A model generated the notes under the pieces. That model saw nothing but the letters and a program-made list of their open reading frames with translations, was not told the origin of the DNA and did not search any database. This document shows positions 54,259 through 62,685 of a stretch of 64,000 nucleotides of DNA, one piece after another. This DNA is from Alteromonadaceae bacterium (GTDB lineage: Bacteria > Pseudomonadota > Gammaproteobacteria > Enterobacterales > Alteromonadaceae). Made by a program: the position numbers and the translations under genes. Location: the NCBI GenBank assembly GCA_027013165.1, contig JALUXV010000226.1:1-64000 (forward strand), read 5' to 3'. Each line of letters starts with the position of its first letter. Position 1 is the stretch's first letter.

Positions 54259-55716
54259 TTAGCTACCTTCAAAACTAACAGATTCGCCATTAATAATAAC
54301 GTTGTGAGTTGTTAAACCGGTTACGTTTTCTACTACAGACTCACTTGTTGCATTGTCTATATTCACATTTGCAAGGGTAAGCCCAGAAATTGGCGTGTGA
54401 CTGAACCCTCGAAGCATAAAGGCTCGATTAGCATTTTCTACCTTCAATTCCTCGATGCTAATGTCTTCTAGAATGGGAGGGAAGGGGCCGCCATCGCCTT
54501 CTTCATAGAAAAAATTCACCACGATGGCATCTTTTACTTGCCCGATAGTGATATTGCGGTAGTTGAGGTTTTTAAGGTGTCCGCCACGTACGCTGTTTGT
54601 CTTAATGCGGATCCCTCGATCGAGATCTGGGCTACTCATTACACAACGCTGTGCATAAAGGTTGTTTACACCTCCGGATATTTCACTGCCAATAACCACG
54701 CCACCGTGTCCGGCTCTCATCTCACAGTCTTCAATAATAATGTTAGCGGTGGGAACATTAACACGGCGACCATCATTGTTACGGCCTGACTTAATGGCGA
54801 TGCAGTCGTCTCCAGTGTCAAAAACACAACCAGTAATTAAAACATCGGTACAGCTTTCTGGATCACAGCCGTCGGAGTTTGGACCATAGCTTTTACAATA
54901 GATATCTTTAACCGTTACATTTTTGCAAAGCACTGGGTTAACTAACCAAAACGGTGAACGAACAATACTTACGCCTTCAATTAACACGTTGTCACAGCTG
55001 TACGGCTGTATCATTGGCGGACGAAGGTAGTTAGACTCAAATACGCGCTCCTGGGGTGGGACGTTTTGTTCTACCATCTTCATTAGCGCTTGGCGTGTGA
55101 ATTTTTGGTTCTCCACTGGGTGGTCGCCCCAAGGCGCAGTTTTCCACTTTCCTTTCCACGGCCACCAGTTATCCGCAGCGCCGCCACCGTCAATGGTACC
55201 TTTACCTGTTATCGCGATGTTAGTTTGCTGGTAAGCGTAAATAAGTGGTGAGTAGCCCATTAATTCCATGCCTTCCCAGCGAGTTAACACATAGGGCAGA
55301 TAGTCGCTTGGTGTTGTTGAGAAAAGCAGTGTGGCTCCCTCTGACACGTGTAAGTTAACGTTTGACTTAAGATGAACAGGGCCTTGGCTGAAAAATAGCC
55401 CTTTGGGGATAACAACCTTGCCACCACCTTGCTGCGAAACGTGTTCGATCGCCTCGTTGATTGCTTTTATGGTGGTAGAATCTGTAACATCTTCTTGGGC
55501 GCCAAACGCTGTTATTTCTACCGTGTAGTCGGGAAACGTTGGTGGGTTAATGCGCTCTCTGATGAGATTGGCTTCAGCGTCCCATTGTTCTTGGGTGCGT
55601 ACTTGGTCGCTTGGTGTTACAGCTCCACTACACCCACCTAGTAAGCCTAAGGTAGACAACAAAGAGGTTGCAGCTCCTGCTTTAATCACCGAACGACGAT
55701 CGATTTTAATAGACAT
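54259..55716 (-). CDS. Polygalacturonase / glycoside hydrolase family 28 lipoprotein
   Basis: Hydrolyses alpha-1,4 bonds between galacturonate units, or the rhamnogalacturonan backbone. The 485-residue protein has a twin-arginine motif (DRRSVIK at 6-12) followed by a hydrophobic stretch and the lipobox LGGC (C29), suggesting Tat export and lipidation. GH28 catalytic residues are in NSDG (280-283), DTGDD (300-304), GHGG (336-339) and RIK (370-372). Exo- or endo-action and exact substrate cannot be told. The stop is one base from the GTG of the esterase; the GH105 gene is 25 bases upstream. Confidence 0.92.
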   Translation of the reverse strand: MSIKIDRRSVIKAGAATSLLSTLGLLGGCSGAVTPSDQVRTQEQWDAEANLIRERINPPTFPDYTVEITAFGAQEDVTDSTTIKAINEAIEHVSQQGGGKVVIPKGLFFSQGPVHLKSNVNLHVSEGATLLFSTTPSDYLPYVLTRWEGMELMGYSPLIYAYQQTNIAITGKGTIDGGGAADNWWPWKGKWKTAPWGDHPVENQKFTRQALMKMVEQNVPPQERVFESNYLRPPMIQPYSCDNVLIEGVSIVRSPFWLVNPVLCKNVTVKDIYCKSYGPNSDGCDPESCTDVLITGCVFDTGDDCIAIKSGRNNDGRRVNVPTANIIIEDCEMRAGHGGVVIGSEISGGVNNLYAQRCVMSSPDLDRGIRIKTNSVRGGHLKNLNYRNITIGQVKDAIVVNFFYEEGDGGPFPPILEDISIEELKVENANRAFMLRGFSHTPISGLTLANVNIDNATSESVVENVTGLTTHNVIINGESVSFEGS

Positions 55717-55741
55717 CTCAAACTCTCCGAAGTCAATACTG

Positions 55742-56938
55742 CTATAGTGACAAGTAATAGGCGGCTAAAATGAATGGCCCTACACCTTTAGGGTCGTTAG
55801 AGTTAACTGGCTCGCTCATATAGTACTCGAAAGATCCATCTCTGTACGGGTTACCACCAAGGCCTGCAACACGGCATGTGTTATCTAGGCTAATGATATT
55901 GGTGTTTGGATCGACACTAATCATTTGGTCAATCATGCCGGCGAAACCTTTTTCAGCGAAATGCAGATAGTCGGAAGGTAAAAAGCCAAGTTTCGCACCT
56001 TTGGCGATAGCATAGGTGATCATTGCTGTACCAGACGCTTCTAAATAGTTTTCTTCTCTGTGGCCCAAATCAGTAACCTGATACCAGTTACCAGAAACGT
56101 GCTGATACTTTACTGTGGCATCAATGAACTTTTGAAAACGTGCTTGTAACCAAGCGGTTTTAGGATGCTGTTCTGGCACAATCTCTAACACGTCAACCAT
56201 AGCCATAGCATACCAGCCTAAGGCTCGAGTCCAGTGATTCGGTGACAAGCCAGTGTCTTTGTCGGCCCAAGCTTGCTCGCGAGAAGCGTCCCAGCCGTGA
56301 CGAGGTAATCCAGTTGTCTCGTCGTAAAGATTCGCCTCGATTAATTCAAACTGAAGAAATACATCTTCTAATTCTTTCATGTCGCCCCAGCGAACAATGT
56401 ATTCTGCGTAAAACGGTGCCCCCATGTACAAGCCATCGAGCCACATTTGATGAGGATAGCGTTTTTTGTGCCAAAAGCCGCCTTGCTCAGTGCGCGGGTG
56501 GTCGACTAACTGTTGGCGTAAAATTGCCGCAGCTTTTTTATATTTTTCTTTTCCAGTGACGTCGTATAAGAAAAACAAAACTTTGCCTGGGTTAACCATA
56601 TCAATGTTAAATTTTTCTCTAACATACGTTTTGATTGTACCGTCTTCTTCAATAAGCATATCGTAGTAACTATCGATATAGGCTAGGTATCTAGGGTCTT
56701 TTGTTTGTTGATAAACTTTAGAGAAACCGAGTAAATTTAAGCCATGTATATAGTCCCACTGAGGCTCTTCGTCCCAATCTATCTGCCAAGACTCTGGGAA
56801 TCTTATCATTTCAGATTCTATCATTCTTACAGCCCAAGGCTGGGTGTTGTCTAACGGTGAGGGAGCTTGAGCGCACGCGCTACCAGCAGTAGATAACAAG
56901 ACAATGAGGAATAGCCGATTCAGCAAGAGTTTGAACAT
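55742..56938 (-). CDS. Unsaturated rhamnogalacturonyl hydrolase (GH105)
   Basis: Removes the unsaturated uronate from the non-reducing end of pectin-lyase products. The 398-residue protein has a signal peptide (MFKLLLNRLFLIVLLSTAGSACA) and the alpha/alpha-barrel of GH105/GH88, including MWLDGLYMGAPFYAEY with the catalytic D168, HGWDASREQAWAD and ALGWYAMAMVDVLE. Products would be 4-deoxy-5-keto-uronate and shortened oligosaccharide. It heads the leftward operon and has a consensus promoter overlapped by a LacI-type operator (56977-57018). Confidence 0.92.
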   Translation of the reverse strand: MFKLLLNRLFLIVLLSTAGSACAQAPSPLDNTQPWAVRMIESEMIRFPESWQIDWDEEPQWDYIHGLNLLGFSKVYQQTKDPRYLAYIDSYYDMLIEEDGTIKTYVREKFNIDMVNPGKVLFFLYDVTGKEKYKKAAAILRQQLVDHPRTEQGGFWHKKRYPHQMWLDGLYMGAPFYAEYIVRWGDMKELEDVFLQFELIEANLYDETTGLPRHGWDASREQAWADKDTGLSPNHWTRALGWYAMAMVDVLEIVPEQHPKTAWLQARFQKFIDATVKYQHVSGNWYQVTDLGHREENYLEASGTAMITYAIAKGAKLGFLPSDYLHFAEKGFAGMIDQMISVDPNTNIISLDNTCRVAGLGGNPYRDGSFEYYMSEPVNSNDPKGVGPFILAAYYLSL

Positions 56939-56976
56939 AACGAATACCTCTAAAATAACAATTAATGAACATTGGG

Positions 56977-57018
56977 TGCTACCGGTAGCATAATGATGGT
57001 TGGTATTGTAAATGTCAA
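56977..57018 (-). promoter_or_regulatory. Promoter and LacI-type operator of the GH105-GH28-CE8 operon
   Basis: On the minus strand TTGACA (57013-57018) and CATTAT (56990-56995) are 17 bases apart. Immediately after the -10 lies the perfect 14-bp palindrome TGCTACCGGTAGCA (56977-56990), covering the start point, 39 bases before the GH105 ATG. The central CG and even symmetry are typical of LacI-family sites. The regulator is not in the window. Confidence 0.8.
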
Positions 57019-57203
57019 CTTAGGATCGAGATTTATTTTACATTCCGTTTACGTGGTATGATTATGGCTGATTTCAGTTAACTTCATGAATTTGTTGCCA
57101 TAAATATTAACTATTCTCATTATTGATAGAGGTTTTAGGGAAAAATTTTCGAGTTGGTTTTGAACTTTTCTCGAAAACAAATATTAACATTGTGAAAAAA
57201 GTG

Positions 57204-57232
57204 TTGCCACCGGTAGCATTTATCGTTACGAT
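57204..57232 (+). promoter_or_regulatory. Promoter and LacI-type operator upstream of the TonB-dependent receptor
   Basis: TTGCCA (57204-57209) and TACGAT (57227-57232) are 17 bases apart. TGCCACCGGTAGCA (57205-57218), one base different from the operator at 56977, overlaps the -35. The leader to the receptor ATG would be about 310 bases. The rest of that leader (57233-57550) contains no gene; short frames on either strand there are not convincing. Confidence 0.7.
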
Positions 57233-57550
57233 GTAAATCAAATGTAAACCTAAGGTTGTTAGTATAGGCTTGCGTTTGAGTTGGAAAAGGACAGTGTAGT
57301 AATTTGCTAATAGCAAAAACCTTTTTCTTTTTAAGACATTGCAACTGAGTGCAACACATATACCCTGCACAAGTTAGGGCAACATATACGGGGATTAACA
57401 CTAGGTCATAATAAATAATTGCTTAGAGACCGTTTAAACTTTTGTAATTATTTGACCTTCGGTGGCATATGTTTATGCCTAGTTAACACGTAGCATGTTG
57501 CTTACTCGCACTCGATTCTTGCTTTGTCTAGAACAGCGGAGAGAAAACCA

Positions 57551-60247
57551 ATGACACACAGAAGAAAACAGTTGGCAGTACTTATAGCGTTCGCTCTATC
57601 AGGTGCGTCAGCCATTGCACAAGAAAATGATACTAATTCCAGTACCCCAGATGCCAATGCTATGGAAGTGATAGAGGTGTCGGGTTTCCGAAGCTCTTTG
57701 AATAGATCACTCATGGAAAAGCGCACGTCGGTCAACAACAAGGAATCAATTGTTGCTGAGGATATCGGTAAGTTCCCTGACCTAAACATCGCAGAATCGA
57801 TTCAAAGGGTACCAGGCGTAGCTATTGGAAGAGAAGGTGGTGAAGGTCGTAATATTACCTTACGTGGTCTTGGGCCATCTTTCACTCGTACAACGCTTAA
57901 TGGTATGGAAGTTCCTGCAAGTACAGATGGTACGGATTCTGGTGGCGGTGTAAACGGTGGCCGTGGATTCGACTTTAACGTATTTGCATCTGAGTTGTTT
58001 AATCGTGTAGACATTCAAAAATCACCTGTAGCGTCTATGGAAGAAGGTGGTATCGCAGGTACGGTAGATCTCTACTCTGCTAAACCTTTTGATTACGAAG
58101 GCTTTAAATTAGTTGCCTCAGCACAAGGCGGTTATAACACCAACACCGAAGAGACAGATCCAAGAGCTGCGATTATGGTAAGTAATCAGTTTATGGATGG
58201 TACCGTAGGTGTGCTTTTCTCTGCTGCGGTTTCAGAGCGTACAGTAAGACAAGAAGGCTACGGCACTGTTCGCTGGACTACACCTGTTAGAGATGGCGGT
58301 GGTTTGTTCGCTGATACATCCAATACCGTTGTTACTGGAACCCCTGATGTAGGAGCTTGCGAAGACGATGGTCAAGCGGTAGATCCTATCAACTGTTTGT
58401 GGACACCGCGCTTACCGCGTCCTGACTATTTCGGCAACGAACAAGAACGCGTTGGTTTTACGGGTGCAATCCAATGGGCTCCAACAGACGACTTAACTAT
58501 TACGTTAGACGGTTTAGTATCAACGCTAGACAATACTCGTACTATGTATAATTTCTTCCACATGTTTAGAAGTACTTTCGATGAAATTACTCCTACAGCC
58601 ATTACGGTTCACCCCAACGGCAAGCAAGTGTTAGCAGGTACATACGAAGGAATTAAATCTCGTATAGAGAGTCGTCGCCAAGAGTCAACTACTGACTTTA
58701 GTCAATTTGTATTGTCTGGTGAGTGGTTCCCTTCTGAAAGCTTGAAGATCAATGCCATGGCTGGTACCGCAGAGTCAGATGCTCGTTCAGAGCAATATCG
58801 CTACAACATGACGCTACTGCAACCTACTACCTTTAGTTTTGACTTTAGCAACAATATTAACGCTCCTGATGTGACTTATGGTTACGATGTTAATGATGCA
58901 AGCAACTATAACCTTAGTGACGGTCGTCTTCGCGCAACTGACGTACTTCGTGAAAATGACACAGTAAAAATTGACGCTACGTACTTTGCTGACGATGTGA
59001 CTATTAGAACCGGTTTAGCGTTTAACGATAGAACCGTAACTTATAGTGAAGAGCAAATTAATGGCTTCCCTGACCAAGCGACTGCGGTAGGTTATGCTGA
59101 AATGATGCCTGTAGATGACTATGGTCACGGCTTCGATGGCAATTTGTCTCCGTTCATTGTTGCTGATTTTGACGCAATCAATGCTCAACTACTCGATGTT
59201 GTTTGGACACCGCGTACAAACCAAAGCTGGCAAGTGGGTGAAGAAACACAAGCGGCTTACATTGAGTTAGACACTAGCTACGAAATTTCCGATATGTTGC
59301 TTCGCGCAAACTATGGTGTTCGTTACGTTAAAACCACAACAACCTCTGAAGGTTTTGTTGATGGCGACGCAGTTTCTATTGAAAATGATTACAGTAACTT
59401 CCTTCCTGCGGTTAATTTAGCGCTTGAAGCTACTGATGACATTATCGTTCGTTTGGGCTTAACTCAGTCTATGACTCGTCCAAGCTTAAACTCAATGAGC
59501 CCAGGTAATCCAAGATTTGATTACATCAACGGGTCGGTTAGTGTAGGTAATCCTTTCTTAACGCCATTTACGTCAAACAACGTTGATTTTGGTGTTGAAT
59601 GGTACTTCGATGACGAAGCGTTACTTGCTGCCACCGTGTTCTACAAAGACATTGATAACTGGATTGTAAGAGCGTCTGAAGAGCGTTTGGTAGATCCAGC
59701 TTATTATGCCTTTATTGACAGCGACCCTCAGTACGATCCACAAATCGCGCTTGACCCTCGTACCGTTGCTTATGAGCACAGTAGCCCAATTAATGCTGAC
59801 GAAAGAACTATCAGCGGTTATGAGCTAATTTATCAACAGCCATTTAACTTCTTACCAGGTGCATTTAAAAACATGGGTATTGTATCTAACTATACTCACG
59901 TAAATGCCGATGAAATAGAAGGTACAAGTGAGAAGTCGTATAACTTTACTTTGTACTATGAAACAGATGTTTATGGCGCACGTGTTTCAGTTAATAAGCG
60001 TGACGATTACATCACTGACTTTACCGGAAGTAACGGTAACGTAGCTCACGGCACAACTGGGCCTACGCAGGTTGATTTCTCTTCTTTCTATAACTTTAGT
60101 GAGAATCTAACCTTTACCTTTGAAGTAATTAATGCGACCGACGAGTATGAGCGTTTGTTCACTACTGGTGATGGTTCACTCAACTTAATGCGTGAATATA
60201 ACCAAACAGGTCGACAGTTCTTCTTGGGTGCTCGTTATACCATGTAG
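57551..60247 (+). CDS. TonB-dependent receptor of the Xanthomonas/Caulobacter polysaccharide type
   Basis: Outer-membrane active transporter of 898 residues. It has a signal peptide (MTHRRKQLAVLIAFALSGASAIAQ), a plug domain (IVAEDIGKFPDLNIAESIQRVPG, then GRNITLRGLGPSF and TLNGMEVPAS) and a long C-terminal beta-barrel ending RQFFLGARYTM. The plug sequence is typical of the TIGR01782 group used for plant and algal saccharide uptake. The context predicts pectin or rhamnogalacturonan oligosaccharides. The ATG at 57551 has GGAGAG upstream; the frame is open to 57524. It is followed by a terminator, then an acetylesterase. Confidence 0.92.
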   Translation: MTHRRKQLAVLIAFALSGASAIAQENDTNSSTPDANAMEVIEVSGFRSSLNRSLMEKRTSVNNKESIVAEDIGKFPDLNIAESIQRVPGVAIGREGGEGRNITLRGLGPSFTRTTLNGMEVPASTDGTDSGGGVNGGRGFDFNVFASELFNRVDIQKSPVASMEEGGIAGTVDLYSAKPFDYEGFKLVASAQGGYNTNTEETDPRAAIMVSNQFMDGTVGVLFSAAVSERTVRQEGYGTVRWTTPVRDGGGLFADTSNTVVTGTPDVGACEDDGQAVDPINCLWTPRLPRPDYFGNEQERVGFTGAIQWAPTDDLTITLDGLVSTLDNTRTMYNFFHMFRSTFDEITPTAITVHPNGKQVLAGTYEGIKSRIESRRQESTTDFSQFVLSGEWFPSESLKINAMAGTAESDARSEQYRYNMTLLQPTTFSFDFSNNINAPDVTYGYDVNDASNYNLSDGRLRATDVLRENDTVKIDATYFADDVTIRTGLAFNDRTVTYSEEQINGFPDQATAVGYAEMMPVDDYGHGFDGNLSPFIVADFDAINAQLLDVVWTPRTNQSWQVGEETQAAYIELDTSYEISDMLLRANYGVRYVKTTTTSEGFVDGDAVSIENDYSNFLPAVNLALEATDDIIVRLGLTQSMTRPSLNSMSPGNPRFDYINGSVSVGNPFLTPFTSNNVDFGVEWYFDDEALLAATVFYKDIDNWIVRASEERLVDPAYYAFIDSDPQYDPQIALDPRTVAYEHSSPINADERTISGYELIYQQPFNFLPGAFKNMGIVSNYTHVNADEIEGTSEKSYNFTLYYETDVYGARVSVNKRDDYITDFTGSNGNVAHGTTGPTQVDFSSFYNFSENLTFTFEVINATDEYERLFTTGDGSLNLMREYNQTGRQFFLGARYTM

Positions 60248-60278
60248 TAATTGTGTTCCGTGAAAACGGGTGTGTTTT

Positions 60279-60308
60279 GGCCATCATGTATTTGATGGCC
60301 TTTTTTGT
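60279..60308 (+). terminator. Terminator after the TonB-dependent receptor
   Basis: GGCCATCA (60279-60286) pairs with TGATGGCC (60293-60300) around a short loop, followed by TTTTTTG. It separates the receptor from the acetylesterase, whose start lies only 18 bases further, so the esterase may depend on read-through. Confidence 0.88.
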
Positions 60309-60325
60309 TTTAGAGTGTAATAAAA

Positions 60326-61090
60326 ATGAAGAAGTTAATTACTGCAATTTTTGCTACTTGGTGTGGACTATCGTTTGCACATACACCAACGTCTACGCAA
60401 GCGCCAGTAACGCTGCATTTAGTGGGTGATTCAACCATGTCTGATAAGCCAAATTTGGCCTATCCTGAGCGTGGCTGGGGGCAGCTACTTCCAGAGTATT
60501 TGTCTCCTACTATTCGAGTGTTTAACCATGCGGCCAATGGGCGCAGTACAAAACGCTTCGTTGATGAAGGGCGTTGGAACAGAATGTTGTCTGAGCTTAG
60601 AGCGGGTGACTATGTGTTGATACAGTTTGGTCATAATGACCAAAAAGCGTCTGATCCTGCGCGTTATGCCGATGTGAAAACAGCGTATCCAGAATACTTA
60701 ACTCAGTTTATTCGTGATGTAAGAGCAAAAGACGCGACACCAATGATTGCTAGCTCTATTTGTCGTCGCCACTTTGATGAAGAAGGGCAGTTGAAGCGAA
60801 CGCTTACTGAATATGCTAATGCTGCTAGACAGGTCGCAGAATTGGAAGATGTAGATTTTATTCCAATGAATACGTTGAGCTGTAACTTTTTGGCAGAAAT
60901 AGGAGAGCCAGACAGCAATCACTATTTCATCAAAGTTCCGCCAGATCTTTATACGCGCTATCCCGAGGGTAAAACGGATAACACGCACCTGAACACAGTA
61001 GGAGCCGCTAAAATTGCTCAGTTGTTCGTTAGGGAGCTACAGCGGCAAGAGCTGAGCTTGTCGGAATTTGTGTACAGAGATACCTTGTAA
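60326..61090 (+). CDS. Rhamnogalacturonan acetylesterase-like SGNH hydrolase (CE12)
   Basis: Removes acetyl groups from pectin. The 254-residue protein has a signal peptide (MKKLITAIFATWCGLSFA) and the SGNH blocks: GDST with S36, the NGRSTK block, FGHNDQ with N104 and DNTHLN with D218 and H221. The block spacing and the ERGWGQLLPEYL segment fit CE12 rhamnogalacturonan acetylesterases (YesT/RhgT type). It complements the CE8 esterase by removing the other common pectin substituent. A shared terminator structure separates it from kdgK. Confidence 0.88.
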   Translation: MKKLITAIFATWCGLSFAHTPTSTQAPVTLHLVGDSTMSDKPNLAYPERGWGQLLPEYLSPTIRVFNHAANGRSTKRFVDEGRWNRMLSELRAGDYVLIQFGHNDQKASDPARYADVKTAYPEYLTQFIRDVRAKDATPMIASSICRRHFDEEGQLKRTLTEYANAARQVAELEDVDFIPMNTLSCNFLAEIGEPDSNHYFIKVPPDLYTRYPEGKTDNTHLNTVGAAKIAQLFVRELQRQELSLSEFVYRDTL

Positions 61091-61118
61091 AAAAAGAAAG
61101 GGCAGCTTTTGCTGCCCC
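61088..61118 (-). terminator. Terminator of the kdgK operon
   Basis: On the minus strand GGGCAGC pairs with GCTGCCC around AAAA, followed by TTTCTTTTTTT. It lies 15 bases past the kdgK stop and overlaps the end of the convergent acetylesterase gene. Confidence 0.9.
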
Positions 61119-61132
61119 TAATTTCAGAATAG

Positions 61133-62050
61133 TTATTGAATGGGGGGGATATGAGACTTGAACGCAGATTCAGAAATAATCGCGCCGGGGTAAGTAATCA
61201 CAGTTGCAGCCACTTTTGCGCCAAAGCTAGCGCTCTCTACTGAACTTTTACCGGCTAAACGCGCAGACATATAACCTGCATTAAATGCGTCTCCGGCAGC
61301 CGTTGTATCTACCACAGCACTTACTCGCTCTACCGGTACAATACATTGTTTGCCTTCTGTGAGAATATGAACCCCTACAGACCCATTTTTCATAACAATT
61401 TCACCGATTTGCTTATCAGCTAAATAAGTAAATATGTCATCAGCGCAGGTGTGTCCAAACAACATTAAATGATCGTCTCCACCAGGAAATGCTAGGTCGG
61501 CACATGCGTAAGCTTTTCCAATCCACTCCTGAGCCGCTTCTTCGTTTTCCCAAAGCAACGGACGATAATTCGGATCGAAAGCTATTCGACAGCCGTCTTT
61601 TTTGAGTTTTTCGATTAATGAAAACAACATGTTGCGCTGTTCGATATCTAGGATAGAGATAGAAATACCACTAAAGTAAAACCAATCACCGTCAATCTTC
61701 ATGTCAGGAAGTAGATGCATGGTTTGACGCGCCGCTGATTGTGAACGCCAATACCCAAAAGTACGCTCTCCGTGGTCGTCATTCCTAATCATGTATAAGC
61801 CTAGGTTGAGATCATTAGAACGAAAGACTAAATCCGTATTGATTTCTTGCTCTCCCATTTTTAACAGGAGTTCGTCTGATAAGAAATCAGCACCTATGGC
61901 AGTAAGGTAACTCACTGACGAAACGGGTAAACATCGTTTGAAATAGACGGCGGTATTATAGGTATCACCTGCGAAACTTTTGGCTAGCGTGTCGCCATGC
62001 TGTGTTCTTAGTTCCACCATACATTCGCCAAAAATAATGATTCGCTTCAC
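61133..62050 (-). CDS. kdgK: 2-dehydro-3-deoxygluconokinase
   Basis: PfkB-family kinase that phosphorylates 2-keto-3-deoxygluconate (KDG) to KDPG. The 305-residue protein has the N-terminal IIIFGECMVELR and GDTYNTAVYFKR motifs of KDG kinases and the C-terminal VVDTTAAGDAFNAGYMSA with the catalytic aspartate. The GTG start overlaps the eda stop by four bases (GTGA). With eda downstream in metabolism and the uronate reductase upstream in the operon, the function is well supported. Confidence 0.93.
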   Translation of the reverse strand: MKRIIIFGECMVELRTQHGDTLAKSFAGDTYNTAVYFKRCLPVSSVSYLTAIGADFLSDELLLKMGEQEINTDLVFRSNDLNLGLYMIRNDDHGERTFGYWRSQSAARQTMHLLPDMKIDGDWFYFSGISISILDIEQRNMLFSLIEKLKKDGCRIAFDPNYRPLLWENEEAAQEWIGKAYACADLAFPGGDDHLMLFGHTCADDIFTYLADKQIGEIVMKNGSVGVHILTEGKQCIVPVERVSAVVDTTAAGDAFNAGYMSARLAGKSSVESASFGAKVAATVITYPGAIISESAFKSHIPPIQ

Positions 62051-62685
62051 GCTGCAACCTCACTGAAAAGTGCAACACTGTCTTTGCAGCGTTGTGTGAT
62101 AGACAGCCAATTTCCGTCGTTTACATCTCGCGCTGGTATCATCCAAGTACCACCAACAGCTTTTACGTTGTCGAGGGCGAGATAACTATCGGCATTGTTC
62201 AAATTAACACCGCCAGTAGGGCAGAAAGTCACGTCGTTAAATACACTTCCTATGGCTTTAATAAAGTCTGGTCCACCACTTAAGTGCGCTGGAAACAATT
62301 TCATTTCACGTACGCCAGATTCATAAGCGGTTAGAATATCAGACGGGCCAGCAACTCCGGGTAAAAACGGAGCATTACTTGCAACTAATGAAGTCAGCAA
62401 CTTAGGGGTTGCTGTTGGTGTTACTAAAAACTGTGCACCAGCGTCTAAAGCTTCGTGAATATGAGAACTATTCATCAAAGTGCCCATACCAATGTTCAGT
62501 TCTGGAAAGTGCTTTCTCATTGCTGACAGTGCTTCGAAAGCCGCTGCTGTTCTTCTAACAACTTCAATGTTTCTTAAGCCGCTATTGGCAATGGCTTCAA
62601 CAGTCTTTAAACCCTGAACCACATTTTTAGGTTGTACAATTGGTAGAAGTGGAACACCACGCATTAGGTTAAATGTACTTTTCAT
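62047..62685 (-). CDS. eda: KDPG aldolase
   Basis: Splits 2-keto-3-deoxy-6-phosphogluconate into pyruvate and glyceraldehyde 3-phosphate. The 212-residue protein has the class I aldolase residues E41 (RNIEVVRRT) and the Schiff-base K129 (EMKLFPAH), plus CPTGGVNLNN. Its start overlaps the stop of the preceding gene (ATGA) and its stop overlaps kdgK. It may serve the uronate route specifically, with another eda copy elsewhere, but this cannot be checked here. Confidence 0.93.
   Translation of the reverse strand: MKSTFNLMRGVPLLPIVQPKNVVQGLKTVEAIANSGLRNIEVVRRTAAAFEALSAMRKHFPELNIGMGTLMNSSHIHEALDAGAQFLVTPTATPKLLTSLVASNAPFLPGVAGPSDILTAYESGVREMKLFPAHLSGGPDFIKAIGSVFNDVTFCPTGGVNLNNADSYLALDNVKAVGGTWMIPARDVNDGNWLSITQRCKDSVALFSEVAA

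Noticed and set aside
57107-57401. Minus-strand open frames in the GH105-receptor intergenic region
   Set aside because: Low-complexity basic and hydrophobic translations without ribosome sites, covering the promoter and operator of the receptor gene.
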